From Abelmoschus esculentus (Eukaryota; Streptophyta; Magnoliopsida; Malvales; Malvaceae): a stretch of DNA of 64,000 nt. The stretch lies in contig JAUCBN010000055.1 of assembly GCA_035048815.1 (NCBI GenBank), positions 5,381,501 through 5,445,500 on the forward strand, in the 5' to 3' direction. The notes below the pieces were generated by a model. It had not been told where the DNA came from. It made no database searches and worked only from the letters and a program-made list of their open reading frames with translations. Shown piece after piece: positions 22,356 to 32,133 of the stretch (its first letter is position 1; the number at the start of each line of letters is the position of its first letter). The translations under genes and the position numbers were made by a program.

Positions 22356-23032
22356 GTCGCGTGTCAAAAGTGCGCGTTTAGTGCAAGTGGACACATCGCA
22401 AGTAATAAGTGATAAGTATTTTATCGAGTTATCGTCTCCTCAGGGACCGGTATACTTAATATGCTTTCTTCACCTTCTTGTTCTGTAGAAAAAGTAAAGA
22501 ACACAAGTGAGTTGATTTGATTTATCTAAACTAAAATAACTAAATAAAAATAAAAGGTTGAAATAATAGAGAGAGATGGGCTAGGATCCAGTTGCTTCCT
22601 ATTGTGGATTTGATTGACTTGTCTTTGTCCAATGCAATCGTATATCACTGCCTCGGCAGCTCTGCAGTTTACTGCCTTGGCAGCAACAATACTGTCTGTC
22701 GCGGCAATCCCTCGCTCGTGGGCAGACTTTACCAAAGTTTGGCAAAGTGTCCTTGGATTTTTATCTTTCCATCGCCTATAGTCTTACTTCCTGTCTTTCT
22801 GTTGCTACCTCGACATCAGGTCCTGCCTCGGCTTTGTCGCTGCCGCGGCACTGGTTCTCCTGCACAGATATGAAAACGCAGTAAAACGTGCCTTTTTCTA
22901 TAAATATTATCTATATGAGTATAACTTCTAAATATATCACATTAAGCACATGCATTGGTCCGAGTGGGTGTATATTTGGTGATTAATGCCCATAAAAGGA
23001 GTAAAAAGTGATAGTGTGTTGAGCACTTATCA
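22356..23032 (-). repeat. 5' LTR of M (short variant)
   Basis: 677 bp, about half the usual length. The central part, including the TATA region, is absent, with the join in TCCTTGGATTTTT near 22751. The same join exists in the other M LTR. The flank after it is CAGTC; its partner is lost. Confidence 0.85.
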
Positions 23033-23550
23033 CAGTCTTTCAAAAACATGGAATAGGAAGGGCAAAACCTACAACAGTTATGCTTCAACTAGTGGATCGA
23101 TCCTATGTGCAACCCGAAGGCAAAATCGAGGACATACTGATAAGAGTTGATAAGTTTATTTTTCCTGCTGATTTTCTTGTCCTTGATTATGAAGCAGATG
23201 ATAATGCACCGATCATCCTGGGGAGACCTTTCCTTGCAACTGGACGCACCCTAATTGACGTGGAAAAAGGAGAGTTGACAATGCGGGTCAATGACCAACA
23301 AGTCAAACTCAATGCATTCCATAACTTAAAAAAATATGATGATCCAGACGAGTGCAAGGCCATTCACACAGGAGGTACAAAAATTTCCTGCATTGGCAGA
23401 ATGCTTGGCAGATTAGTTGGTAAAAAGATTAAGCCCAAAGTGGATGGACACACAGCAAAAGGGAGTGGCCGACAACAGATTTACAATTCGGGCCAACGAG
23501 AGAGAATCATCTTGGGAGATGCATTTGCATGCTCTCCACCAATAACATGA
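23033..23550 (+). pseudogene. P1 protease C-terminal half and tail
   Basis: Continues P1 after the M insertion. Protease from TTVMLQLVDRSYVQPEGKI through IILGRPFLATGRTLIDVEKGE (the active site is missing), then the conserved tail (HNLKKYDDPDECKAIH ... ISCIGRMLGRLVGKKIKPKV ... DAFACSPP) and the stop TGA at 23548-23550. The 156 codons from 23080 have no internal stop. RT is not encoded after it; the aORF promoter begins directly. Confidence 0.85.
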
Positions 23551-24047
23551 TCTCCTCCCTTTTCTTTATTAATATATTAGGATTAGTTTAGTTTAGTTTT
23601 ATTTTTATTTTTTTTTCGAATTTATTTTTGCTTTAAGTACTTTTATTTTTGTGTGTTTAATTTCTATTTAGGATAATAAGCAAGAATCAAGGAGAAATAG
23701 TTTACAGCAGGAACTCTGCCGGGGCAGAAAAACAGTGTCAGGGCCGCAGCAGTCTCAACGGGCAGAACAATGTAACGGCTAGTCTGCTGAGATTCCTGCC
23801 GCGGCAGAAAAGGAAACGACAGTAAAGAACAACGGCTACAAAACGGCTAGTGGATCCAAACGGTCACAAGGCCGAGGCCTATATAAGAAAGTCCTTCCTC
23901 TTGAACTATTCACTCTTGCTTTCTTGTTTTCTTTAGAATTCATAACTATCTTCCTCTCACATTACTCTCTGCCTACTCACAGTTCTTCGTAAAATTCCAG
24001 ATTCTTTTCAAGAAATACTCCAAGAAATCAAATCTCTCACAATCTTG
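23551..24047 (+). promoter_or_regulatory. P1 internal promoter and leader
   Basis: Best readable copy of the internal promoter. AACGG boxes lie at 23774, 23831, 23842 and 23859 (the last within CCAAACGGTCAC), a palindrome TGCCGCGGCA at 23797-23806 and the TATA box CTATATAAG at 23879-23887, about 160 bp before the ATG. The leader is pyrimidine-rich (TTCACTCTTGCTTTCTTG), typical of a plant 5' UTR. Promoter function is inferred. Confidence 0.65.
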
Positions 24048-25554
24048 ATGGCCACCTACAAGCGATTTTCCCCAGCAAACGTTGAAGATCGTTTCAACCG
24101 ATCTTTCATCACCCGACAATTGTGGGAAAAACAAGGTTTCCAACATGCGGAAGATGAAAACTACGGCATTGAGCATTACCTCTTCGACATAATCAAGTAC
24201 CAATAATAGGAAATTTTCTGTCTTCAACCTGCCCAGGAGAATCCTACGATCGTGCGGGAGTTCTATGCGCACGGGCCCAGCAAAGATTCCCTCTTTGTTC
24301 ACTGCCACGGCAGGCCGGTCCAATTAGATGCCGAGACAATCAACAATTTCTACAGCCTTACTCCAAACAGTGATTTCCACGCTGAATTCATGGAGGACAT
24401 CACTGCCGAGGACTACGAGTTAATCAAAGATGATCTTTGTTACGTAAATACTCCATGGGAAACCGGTACCCATAGAGGATCCGTAACAAGGCAAGGCCTA
24501 AAGCCCAAGGCCAAGAATAGCACGTCCAATCAATAGCACGGTGTACCGGAAGCGATTGGTGCTTATCCAATCAATCATCAACAAAAGGACCATCAATGTT
24601 GGAGAGATCATCTTACGTGAAATTCACGAGTGCGGTAAGAAAGATAGGGGACCATTATATTTCCCATGTTTGATCACGGGTTTGTGTGTTATCGCAGGTG
24701 TGCTAATCGAAGATACGGATGAATACACTCCCCAACGGCGAGGATGGACCAGAGACTTTTGTCACAAAGTCATGCAGATCACGCAAGCGAAGCCAGTCCA
24801 AGAAACGCCCCAACAGTTCACTGCTGATACTGCTGTCGGGGCCCAGTACATGGCAGACATGCCAGACACTACCCACACCTCTGCCGCAGCAGACCCGTAC
24901 CAGGAGATTTTGCAAAGGATGGCAGCAATGGACCTCAGGCAACAGAGGTACATGGAGTACCAAAGAGATTTCAACGGCACATTAGCCCAAATGATGTTGC
25001 ACGCTTTTCTGGACCAAGGAGCGCAACTTCCAGAGTTCCCCAGCAATATGTTCGTCACAGTCGCCCCTTACACAGAGACTACACCAGCTCTGGGAGGACC
25101 AAGGCCGTTCTTCCACACGGACCCTCAACCGTAGTACTAGGCTCCCGACCCATCCAGGGCAGCGGATTCTGCCGTGGCATTGTCTGCCAACAGAAGACCA
25201 TCCAAGCGGAGGGCAGTTTTCAGCACTCCACCCCGATCCCCAATCATCATGGGCAGTCTATCAGCTGAGATAGATGCCTATGTACACCAAAGCTCCACCG
25301 TCGCCGGACCAAGTACACACCACACCGGGGGAGCCATGGCAATGGAGGGTGGAACGGACATAATGATAACCGAAGAGATGGCCGATGTAGAAGAAGGAGA
25401 AGAGGTGGAGGCCCCAATGCAATGGACACCACCCACAAGAGTCCAAACGCCCCGGCAAGCAAAAGCTCAACCATCGCCCTCACCAAAAACAAAGCAATCG
25501 GCAGCAAGGCCGCGGAGAAAAATTGTTACAAGAAGCTCTTCGGAGTCGCTTTAA
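24048..25554 (+). pseudogene. P1 aORF
   Basis: ATG at 24048-24050 (MATYKRFSPANVEDRF), stop TAA at 25552-25554, about 502 codons. Two stops (TAATAG near 24205) break the N-terminal part; a short deletion near 24515-24540 disrupts the WNTFVKRRL region; and a stop follows DPQP near 25132. The long middle frame (24541-25134) shows RTINVGEIILREIHECGKK, GPLYFPCLITGLC and a charged helical segment (EILQRMAAMDLRQQRYMEYQ). The C-terminal frame has RRPSKRRAVF and ARPRRKIV, both NLS-like. No hydrophobic membrane span. Confidence 0.8.
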
Positions 25555-26482
25555 ATTTTTCTTTTTCTCATAATTCAATATAAATCGTTGTTTACTGTCT
25601 TTATATGCTGCTTATTCTATTCATATTTTGTTGCCTGCTATTTTCTTCAAATATAAAGCATTCAGGACAATGCTTGGTTTGAGTTTGGGGGTGCAGATTC
25701 ACTGCCAAGGCAACAATCTACTGCCGAGGCCTTGCCAAAAAGGGAGTATTCCAGTTATTTTTTTTTAATTTTCATGCTCCCCGCCTTACTTGAATTAACT
25801 GCCTACACTTTTGCACTGCTTATCATCAGTATTGCCTTAGTTTATTCTTTAAGGCTATAGAAATCTTTCTCCTTACCATGTTTAGGTTCTGTTAAGAGGG
25901 CTTAACCTTAGGATGCTTAAGGATGAAAACTTAGAAGCTTACTATAGGAAGAACTTTAAACACTTTTGGGACTTATTGGATTATAGGAGTTCTTTTAATG
26001 AACTTAGGTGATAAAGACTTAGATTTTTGGGAAAGTAACTAGAGGTGCCTATCACCGGCTCTAGGAAGTACACTTGTTCATGCTAGAGGTGCCCAAAATT
26101 GGCTCTAGTATGCTTTAAGGAATATCAAAAATAAAGAAAGAATTACTAAAGGGAAAAACACAATCCTTGAGGTGCCCGAAATTGGCTTAAGAATTGGTTG
26201 TTTAGAAAAGAAGAGTACACTTAACCCAATTCTACTTGTCTTGAACTTAGAGTTTATCTAAGAAAGCCCTTAATCAAACTTGTCCACAAAAACGCACACA
26301 TTCACAATTCTTATAGTTTGTTTCTAGGTAAACCCTTGGGTAGCCGAAAGGTTAAGACTAAAAAAATAGGCCTAGCTATGGTGGGGAGAATAGATGGAAA
26401 TATAAGACCAAGAGAGAGTAGAGTTCGACAAATTGATGGTTTGCATTGCTTGAGGACAAGCAATAGTTCGAGTTTGGGGGTG
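25555..26482 (+). other. P1 3' non-coding region with hairpins and two PPTs
   Basis: Internal hairpin (25656-25675) and PPT copy GAGTTTGGGGGTG (25681-25693); hairpins A (26039-26064), B (26083-26108) and C (26166-26191, with a G-T wobble in the stem); second GAGGAC hairpin (26445-26464); terminal PPT (26470-26482) abutting the LTR. No coding frame. Confidence 0.75.
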
Positions 26483-27813
26483 TGATAAGTGCTCAACTCA
26501 CTATCACTTTATACACCTTTTATGGGCATTAATCACCGAATTTACACCCACTTGGACCAATGCATGTACTTAATGTGATATATTTAGAAATTAAGCTCAT
26601 AGAACTCATATTTAAAGAAAAAGCACGTTTTACTACATTTTTATATTTATGCAGGAGAACCAGTGCCGCGGCAGCAGCAAGGCCGAGGCAGGACTTGATG
26701 CCGAGGCAGCATCTGAGAGCCAGGAAGCAAAACTGTAGGCGATTGGAAGATAAAAATCCAAGGGACGTGTCTGGACATAAAGCCCATGGATCGGAGCTGG
26801 CTAGCATGAGGAAAAGCCCAAGACAAGGCCACGCGGGAAAGCCCCCTTAGCCGAATTAAACTTGGAAATATTTTAATTATTTACATGACTTGTTCCCTAC
26901 TCCAAGTTGTACTCTACTTAGGAAAGGTTTGCCCTAGGTCTAGCCTATATAAAGTCCTAGCCATCTAATGTATGAGATACGAAATACCTAGGGAGAGAGA
27001 GTCGAATTCTATACTTGTCTTCTTTCTCTCCATTATGTTCTAAACCTTCTTAGGGATTAGGTGAAGGTTGTCTAGTATATGTGAGAGGAGATTGTACTTT
27101 GTCTTTGTTTCAATGCAATAAAATTATCAAGGTTTGCTTATCCTTTTTTATTCCTTGTTCTCGCATTCAAGCTCGAGAGAGAAGTTTGTGAGTAATCCAT
27201 TTATCTAAGCTCAGGAGAGTTAGATTCACGAAAGGGGTAAGTACGGTGTTTCAATAGCGAAAAACTAACTCAGCCTAGTGATAGGTTAAGAGTTTCAGCG
27301 GCTAAAAGAAGTGTGAGATTGGTTGGTGAGTATAATTGGTTCACGCCGGGAGGTATCATCAAGGACTAGTCATCATCAACACTCTGACTTAGGGATAAGC
27401 GGAGTCATTCAAGGACACTTTGTCGAACTTTGGTAAAGTCTACCCACGAGCAAGGGATTGCCGCTGCGGATAGTATCGTCACTGCCAAGGCAGTAAACTG
27501 CAGTGCTGTCGAGGCAGTGATATACGATTGCATTGAGCAGAGACAAGTCAATCAAATCAGCAATACAACACAACTGGATCCTGAGCCATCTCTCTCTCTA
27601 ATATTCAATATCTTTACTTTGCTTAGTTATTTTAGTTTAGTTAAATCAAACTCAATCACTTGTTTTTATTTTACTTCTTTCTACAAAACAAGAAGACGAA
27701 GAAGACATATTAAGTCTACCAGTCGCTGTGGAGACGATAATCCAATAAATACTTATCACTTATTACTTTCGATGTGTCCACTTGCACTAAACGCACACTT
27801 TTGACACGCGATA
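26483..27813 (+). repeat. LTR between P1 and P2
   Basis: Full-length LTR, 1,331 bp, TGATAAGTGC to CGCGATA (CA changed to TA). It follows the PPT of P1 and is joined directly to mid-gag of P2, with no PBS between. It belongs to the same LTR variant as 48117-49447. Confidence 0.9.
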
Positions 27814-29548
27814 ATGCTTAACACTATTGGACAATTTGGTGGGTCTGTAACTGAAGACGCAAGGCAACACCTTAAGTCCTTCATGGAAATTTGCAACTCT
27901 TTCAAAATCCAAGGAGTCCATGAAGATGTCTTGCGATTGAAGCTATTACCCTATTCACTGAGGGATAGGGCGAAAGCTTGGTTGAATAGCATTCCAGCAG
28001 GATCTATTGGATCTTGGAGTGAACTCTGCCGTGATTTTATTACTCGTTTTAATCCTACAAACTTATATGATAGAATTAATAATGAAATCACTTCTTTTCG
28101 ACAGGCAGATGACGAACCAATGTACGAGGCATGGGAGCGCTACAAGGAGTTATTGCACAAGTGTCCTTTGCATGGATTTCCCCTAGGGACACAAGTGACC
28201 ATGTTCTATAATGCCACGAATGCCCCGACAAGGATGATGTTAGATGCCTCGGCGAACGGAACACTCCTTGATAAAGCACTTGAGGAAGCTATTGAGATAC
28301 TGAACAAACTCGCGAAAAATGATTTTCAATTTCCTGCATCTAGGCAAGGAGGAGTAAGACGCCAAGCCACGATAAATGAATTAGACACATCGAATTCAGT
28401 GGCAACACAATTGGCCTCTCTTACCAAGATGGTGCAAAACCTACAATTACAGCAAAATACCCATGAGGTTAAGGCAATTGATTCTTATTGTGACTTATGT
28501 GGAGGTAACCACAGTTCCTCTGATTGTATGAATCAAGAAACCGGTATGTATGTGGGGAACTACAAAAGAAACAATATGATGTCCAACACATACAATTCCT
28601 CATGGAAAAGGAATCCAAACCTATCATGGAGCAACCCTAACAATGCCTTAAACCCAACCACCCAACCCGTAGGATTCCAGTAACCAATGCAACATCTGCC
28701 GCAGCAACAGGCCCAACAGTCAATGTCACAGCAGCAGATGCAGCAGCAACCGGTAAGTTCATTGGAGAATACTCTTAAAGCCTTTATGATGAAAACTGAG
28801 TCATACATGGCAGAGAACAGTCATTTCATCAAAAGGACAGACGCTTTTATGAATAGAACTGAGATGAGGTTGCAAAATCAAGAAGCGGCCATTAAAACGC
28901 TTGAAACCCAGGTTGGGCAGTTTGCTCAAAACATAAACACTAGACCACAAGGAGGACTACCTAGCAATACTGAAGTTGCTAAGGTAATGGGCCATGAACA
29001 GTGTAAAGCAATCACTACTAGGAGTGGTCTACAACTGAAGGAAAAGATCCCAGAGAGCCAAATTCAATCAGCGGATCCAGCAAAAGAAGAGGCTGAGCAA
29101 ACTGATTCTGATAACACTGCCCCGGCAAAAAGCACTGGTAAGAGTAGAAAAGTTTATTTTTCCTGCTGACTTTCTTGTCCTTGATTGTGAAGCAGATGAG
29201 AATGCATCGATCATCCTTGGGAGACGTTTTCTTGCAACTGGACGTACCCTAATTGACGTGGAAAAAGGAGAGTTGACAATGAGGGCCAATGACCAACATG
29301 TCAAACTCAACGTATTCCACAATTTAAAAAAATATGAAGATCTAGAGGAATGCAAGGCCATCCACACAATAGACACTAAAATATCCTGCCTGGGCAGTCT
29401 TCTCGGCAGGATATTCGGCAAAAAGATTAAACCCAATGTGGATGAACATACAGCAAAAAGGAGTGGCCCACAACCAATTAACAATTTGGGCCAAAGGGAG
29501 AGAATAATTTTGAGAGATGCATTTGCATGCTCTCCACCAGTAACATGA
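27814..29548 (+). pseudogene. P2 gag and truncated protease
   Basis: Gag begins at TIGQFGGSVTED (N-terminal ~100 residues missing) and stays open for 289 codons through LHKCPLHGFP, ATINELD and the knuckle CDLCGGNHSSSDC to a TAA at 28681-28683 (a Gln codon in other copies). It resumes at 28687 with a Gln-rich stretch and the linker. Near 29120 an internal deletion fuses the linker to the protease C-terminus, removing the DLGAS active site. The remaining KFIF ... FLATGRT segment and conserved tail end at the TGA 29546-29548. No RT follows. Confidence 0.85.
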
Positions 29549-30027
29549 TCTCCTCCCTTTTCTTTATTAATATATTAGGATTAGTTAGTTTATTTTTATT
29601 TTTATTATTTTTGCCTTAAGTACTTTTTCTTTTTCTGTGTTTTAAATTTTTAGGTTAATAAGCAAGAATAAAGGAGGAGGAGTTCACGGCAGGAATTCTG
29701 CCGAGGCAATAAAACAGAGTCAGGGTCGCAGCAGTCCCAACGGGCAGAACAGTGTAACGGCTAGTCTGCCGACATTCCTGTCGCGGTAGAAAAGGAAACG
29801 ACAGTAAGGAGTAACGGTTACAAAACGATTAGTGGCTTCAAACGGTCACAAGGCCGAGGCCTATATAAGAAACTCCCTCCTCTTGAACTATTCACTCTTG
29901 CTTTCTTGTTTTCTTTAGTATTCATAATAATTTCTCTCTCACATTACTCTCTGCCTACTCATAATTTTCGTGAACTCCAGATTCTTTTTCAAGAAAAACT
30001 CCAAGAAATCAAATCTCTCAAATCTTG
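29549..30027 (+). promoter_or_regulatory. P2 internal promoter and leader
   Basis: Same organisation as P1. AACGG boxes are present, the last in TTCAAACGGTCAC just before TATA box CTATATAAG at 29861-29869; the leader runs to the ATG at 30028. Confidence 0.65.
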
Positions 30028-31214
30028 ATGGCAACTTACAAGAGATTCGCCCCAGCCAACGTTGAAGATCGTTTCAACCGATCTTTCATCGCTCGGCAAT
30101 TGTGGGAAGAACAAGGTTTCTAGCATGCGGATGAAGAAAAATATGGTATTGAGCACTACCTCTATGACAGAATTAAGTACCAACATTGGAAAATTTTCTG
30201 TCTCCAACCTGCCGAGGCGAATGCCATGATAGTGCGGGAGTTCTATGCGCACGGGCCCAACAAAGACTACCTCTTTGTTCACTGCCGCGGTAGGCCAGTC
30301 CAGTTAGATGTCGAAACAATTAACAATTTCTACGGCCTCACCCCTGACAGTGATATCCACGCCAAATTCTTGGAAGCCATCACTGCCGAGGACTACGAAC
30401 TCATCAAAGACGATCTTTGTTACGTGAACACCCCATGGGAAACCGGTACCCATAGAGGATCCATAACAAGACAAAGCCTAAAGCCCGAGGCCAAGATGTG
30501 GAATACCTTTTTCAAACGACGCCTCATCCCCACGTCACACAATAGCACGGTGGATCGCAAAAGATTGGTGCTTATCCAATCCATCATCAACAAGAGGACC
30601 ATCAATGTTGGAGAGATCATCCTATGGGAAATTCACGAGTGCAGTAAGAAAGATAAGGGACCATTATATTTCCCATGTTTGATCACGGGTTTGTGTGTTA
30701 CCGCAGGTGTGCCAATCGAAGATACAGACGAATACACTCCTCAACGGCGAGGATGGACCAGAGACTTTTGTCACAAAGTCATGCAGATCACGCAAGTGAA
30801 GCCATTCCAAGCAACGCCTCAGCAGATTCTGCCGCGACCTCGTCTGTCAGCAGAAGGCCATCCAAGCGGAGGGCCGTTTTCAGCACCCCACCCCGATCAC
30901 CAATTATCATGGGCAGTCTATCAGCCAAGATAGATGCCTATGTGCACCAAAGCTCCACCGCCGCTGGACCAAGTACACACCACACCGGAGGAGCAACAGC
31001 AATGGGAGGAGGAACGGACGTAATGCTCACCGAAGAGATGGCTGATGTAGAAGAAGGAGAAGAGGTAGAGGCCCCAATGCAACGGACACCACCCACTCGA
31101 TTCCAACCACCCCGGCAAGCAAAGGCACAACCATCGCCCTCACCCAGGACAAAGCAATCGGCAGCAAGGCCGAGGAGGAAAATTGTTACAAGCTGCTCTT
31201 CGGAGTCGCTTTAA
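30028..31214 (+). pseudogene. P2 aORF, internally deleted
   Basis: ATG at 30028-30030, stop TAA at 31212-31214. A TAG near 30121 (Gln codon elsewhere) ends the first frame. From 30226 the domain reads VREFYAHGPNK, RSLKPEAKMWNTFFKRRL and RTINVGEIIL to QATPQQ. Near 30830 about 330 bp of the middle (the helical and Pro-rich part) are deleted, joining to the C-terminal frame with RRPSKRRAVF, EIDAYVHQ-type sequence and ARPRRKIV. About 395 codons remain of roughly 500. Confidence 0.8.
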
Positions 31215-32133
31215 AATTCTTTGTCCTTAATTCAATATTACTTGCTCTTACTGTTTTACTTGCTGCTTATTATTCATATTTTGTTTTGCCGCTTACTTCT
31301 TCAAATATAAAGCATTGAGGACAATGCTTGGTTTGAGTTTGGGGGAGCAGATTCACTGCCAAGGCAACAATCTATTGCCGAGGCCTTGCCAAAAAGGGAG
31401 TATTCCAGTGATTTTTTTAAAATTTTTATACTCCCCGCCTTACTTGAATTAACTGCCTACACTTTTGCACTACCCATCATTAGTATTGCCTTAGTTTATT
31501 CTTTAAGGCTATAGAAATCTTTCTCCTTACCTTGTTTAGGTTCTGTTAAGAAGGCTTAACCTTAGGATGCTTAAGGATGAAATTTAGAAACTTACTATAG
31601 GAAGAACTTCAAAACACTTTTGGGACTTGCTGGATTATAGGAATTCTTTTAATAAACTTAGGTGATAAAGACTTAGATTTTTGGGAAAGTAACTAGAGGT
31701 GCCTATCACCGGCTCTAGAAAATCTCTTCTTCATGCTAGAGGTGCCCGAAATTGGCTCTAGTATGCTTTAAGGAATATCAAAAGGAAAAAAAAATTAGTG
31801 AAGGAAAAAACACAATCCTTGAGGTGCCCGAAATTGGCTCAAGAATTGGTGGTTTAGAAAAGAAGAGAACACTTAACCTAATTCTATTTGTCTTGAACTT
31901 AGAGTTTATCTAAGAAAGCCTTTAATCAAACTTGTCCACAAAAACGCACACACTCACAATTCTTATAGTTTGTTTCTAAATAAACCCTTAGGTAGCCGAA
32001 AGGTTAAGACTAAAGGATAGGCCTAGATATGGTGGGGAGAATAGATGGAAATATAAGACCAAGAGAGAGTAGAGTTCGGCAAATTGATGGTTTGCATTGC
32101 TTGAGGACAAGCAATAGTTCGAGTTTGGGGGTG
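31215..32133 (+). other. P2 3' non-coding region (reference copy of hairpins)
   Basis: Cleanest copy. Internal hairpin AAGCATT/GAGGAC/AATGCTT at 31310-31329 and PPT-like tract 31335-31347; hairpins A (31693-31718), B (31736-31761) and C (31818-31843); terminal hairpin ATTGCTT/GAGGAC/AAGCAAT at 32096-32115; PPT 32121-32133. Confidence 0.75.

Larger units (their letters stand above)
14154..23032 (-). mobile_element. Element M: Athila-like copy with RT, RNase H and integrase
   Basis: The only pol-bearing Athila-like copy. On the minus strand: 5' LTR 22356-23032, gag 20857-22295, linker 20569-20856, protease-RT 18613-20568, RNase H 18132-18612, integrase 15309-16783, aORF C-terminal remnant 15060-15206, PPT and 3' LTR 14154-14677. 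It interrupts P1. A plus-strand solo LTR interrupts it between RNase H and integrase. Both LTRs share one internal deletion. The PBS is missing and several stops are present, so this copy is inactive. Confidence 0.85.
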
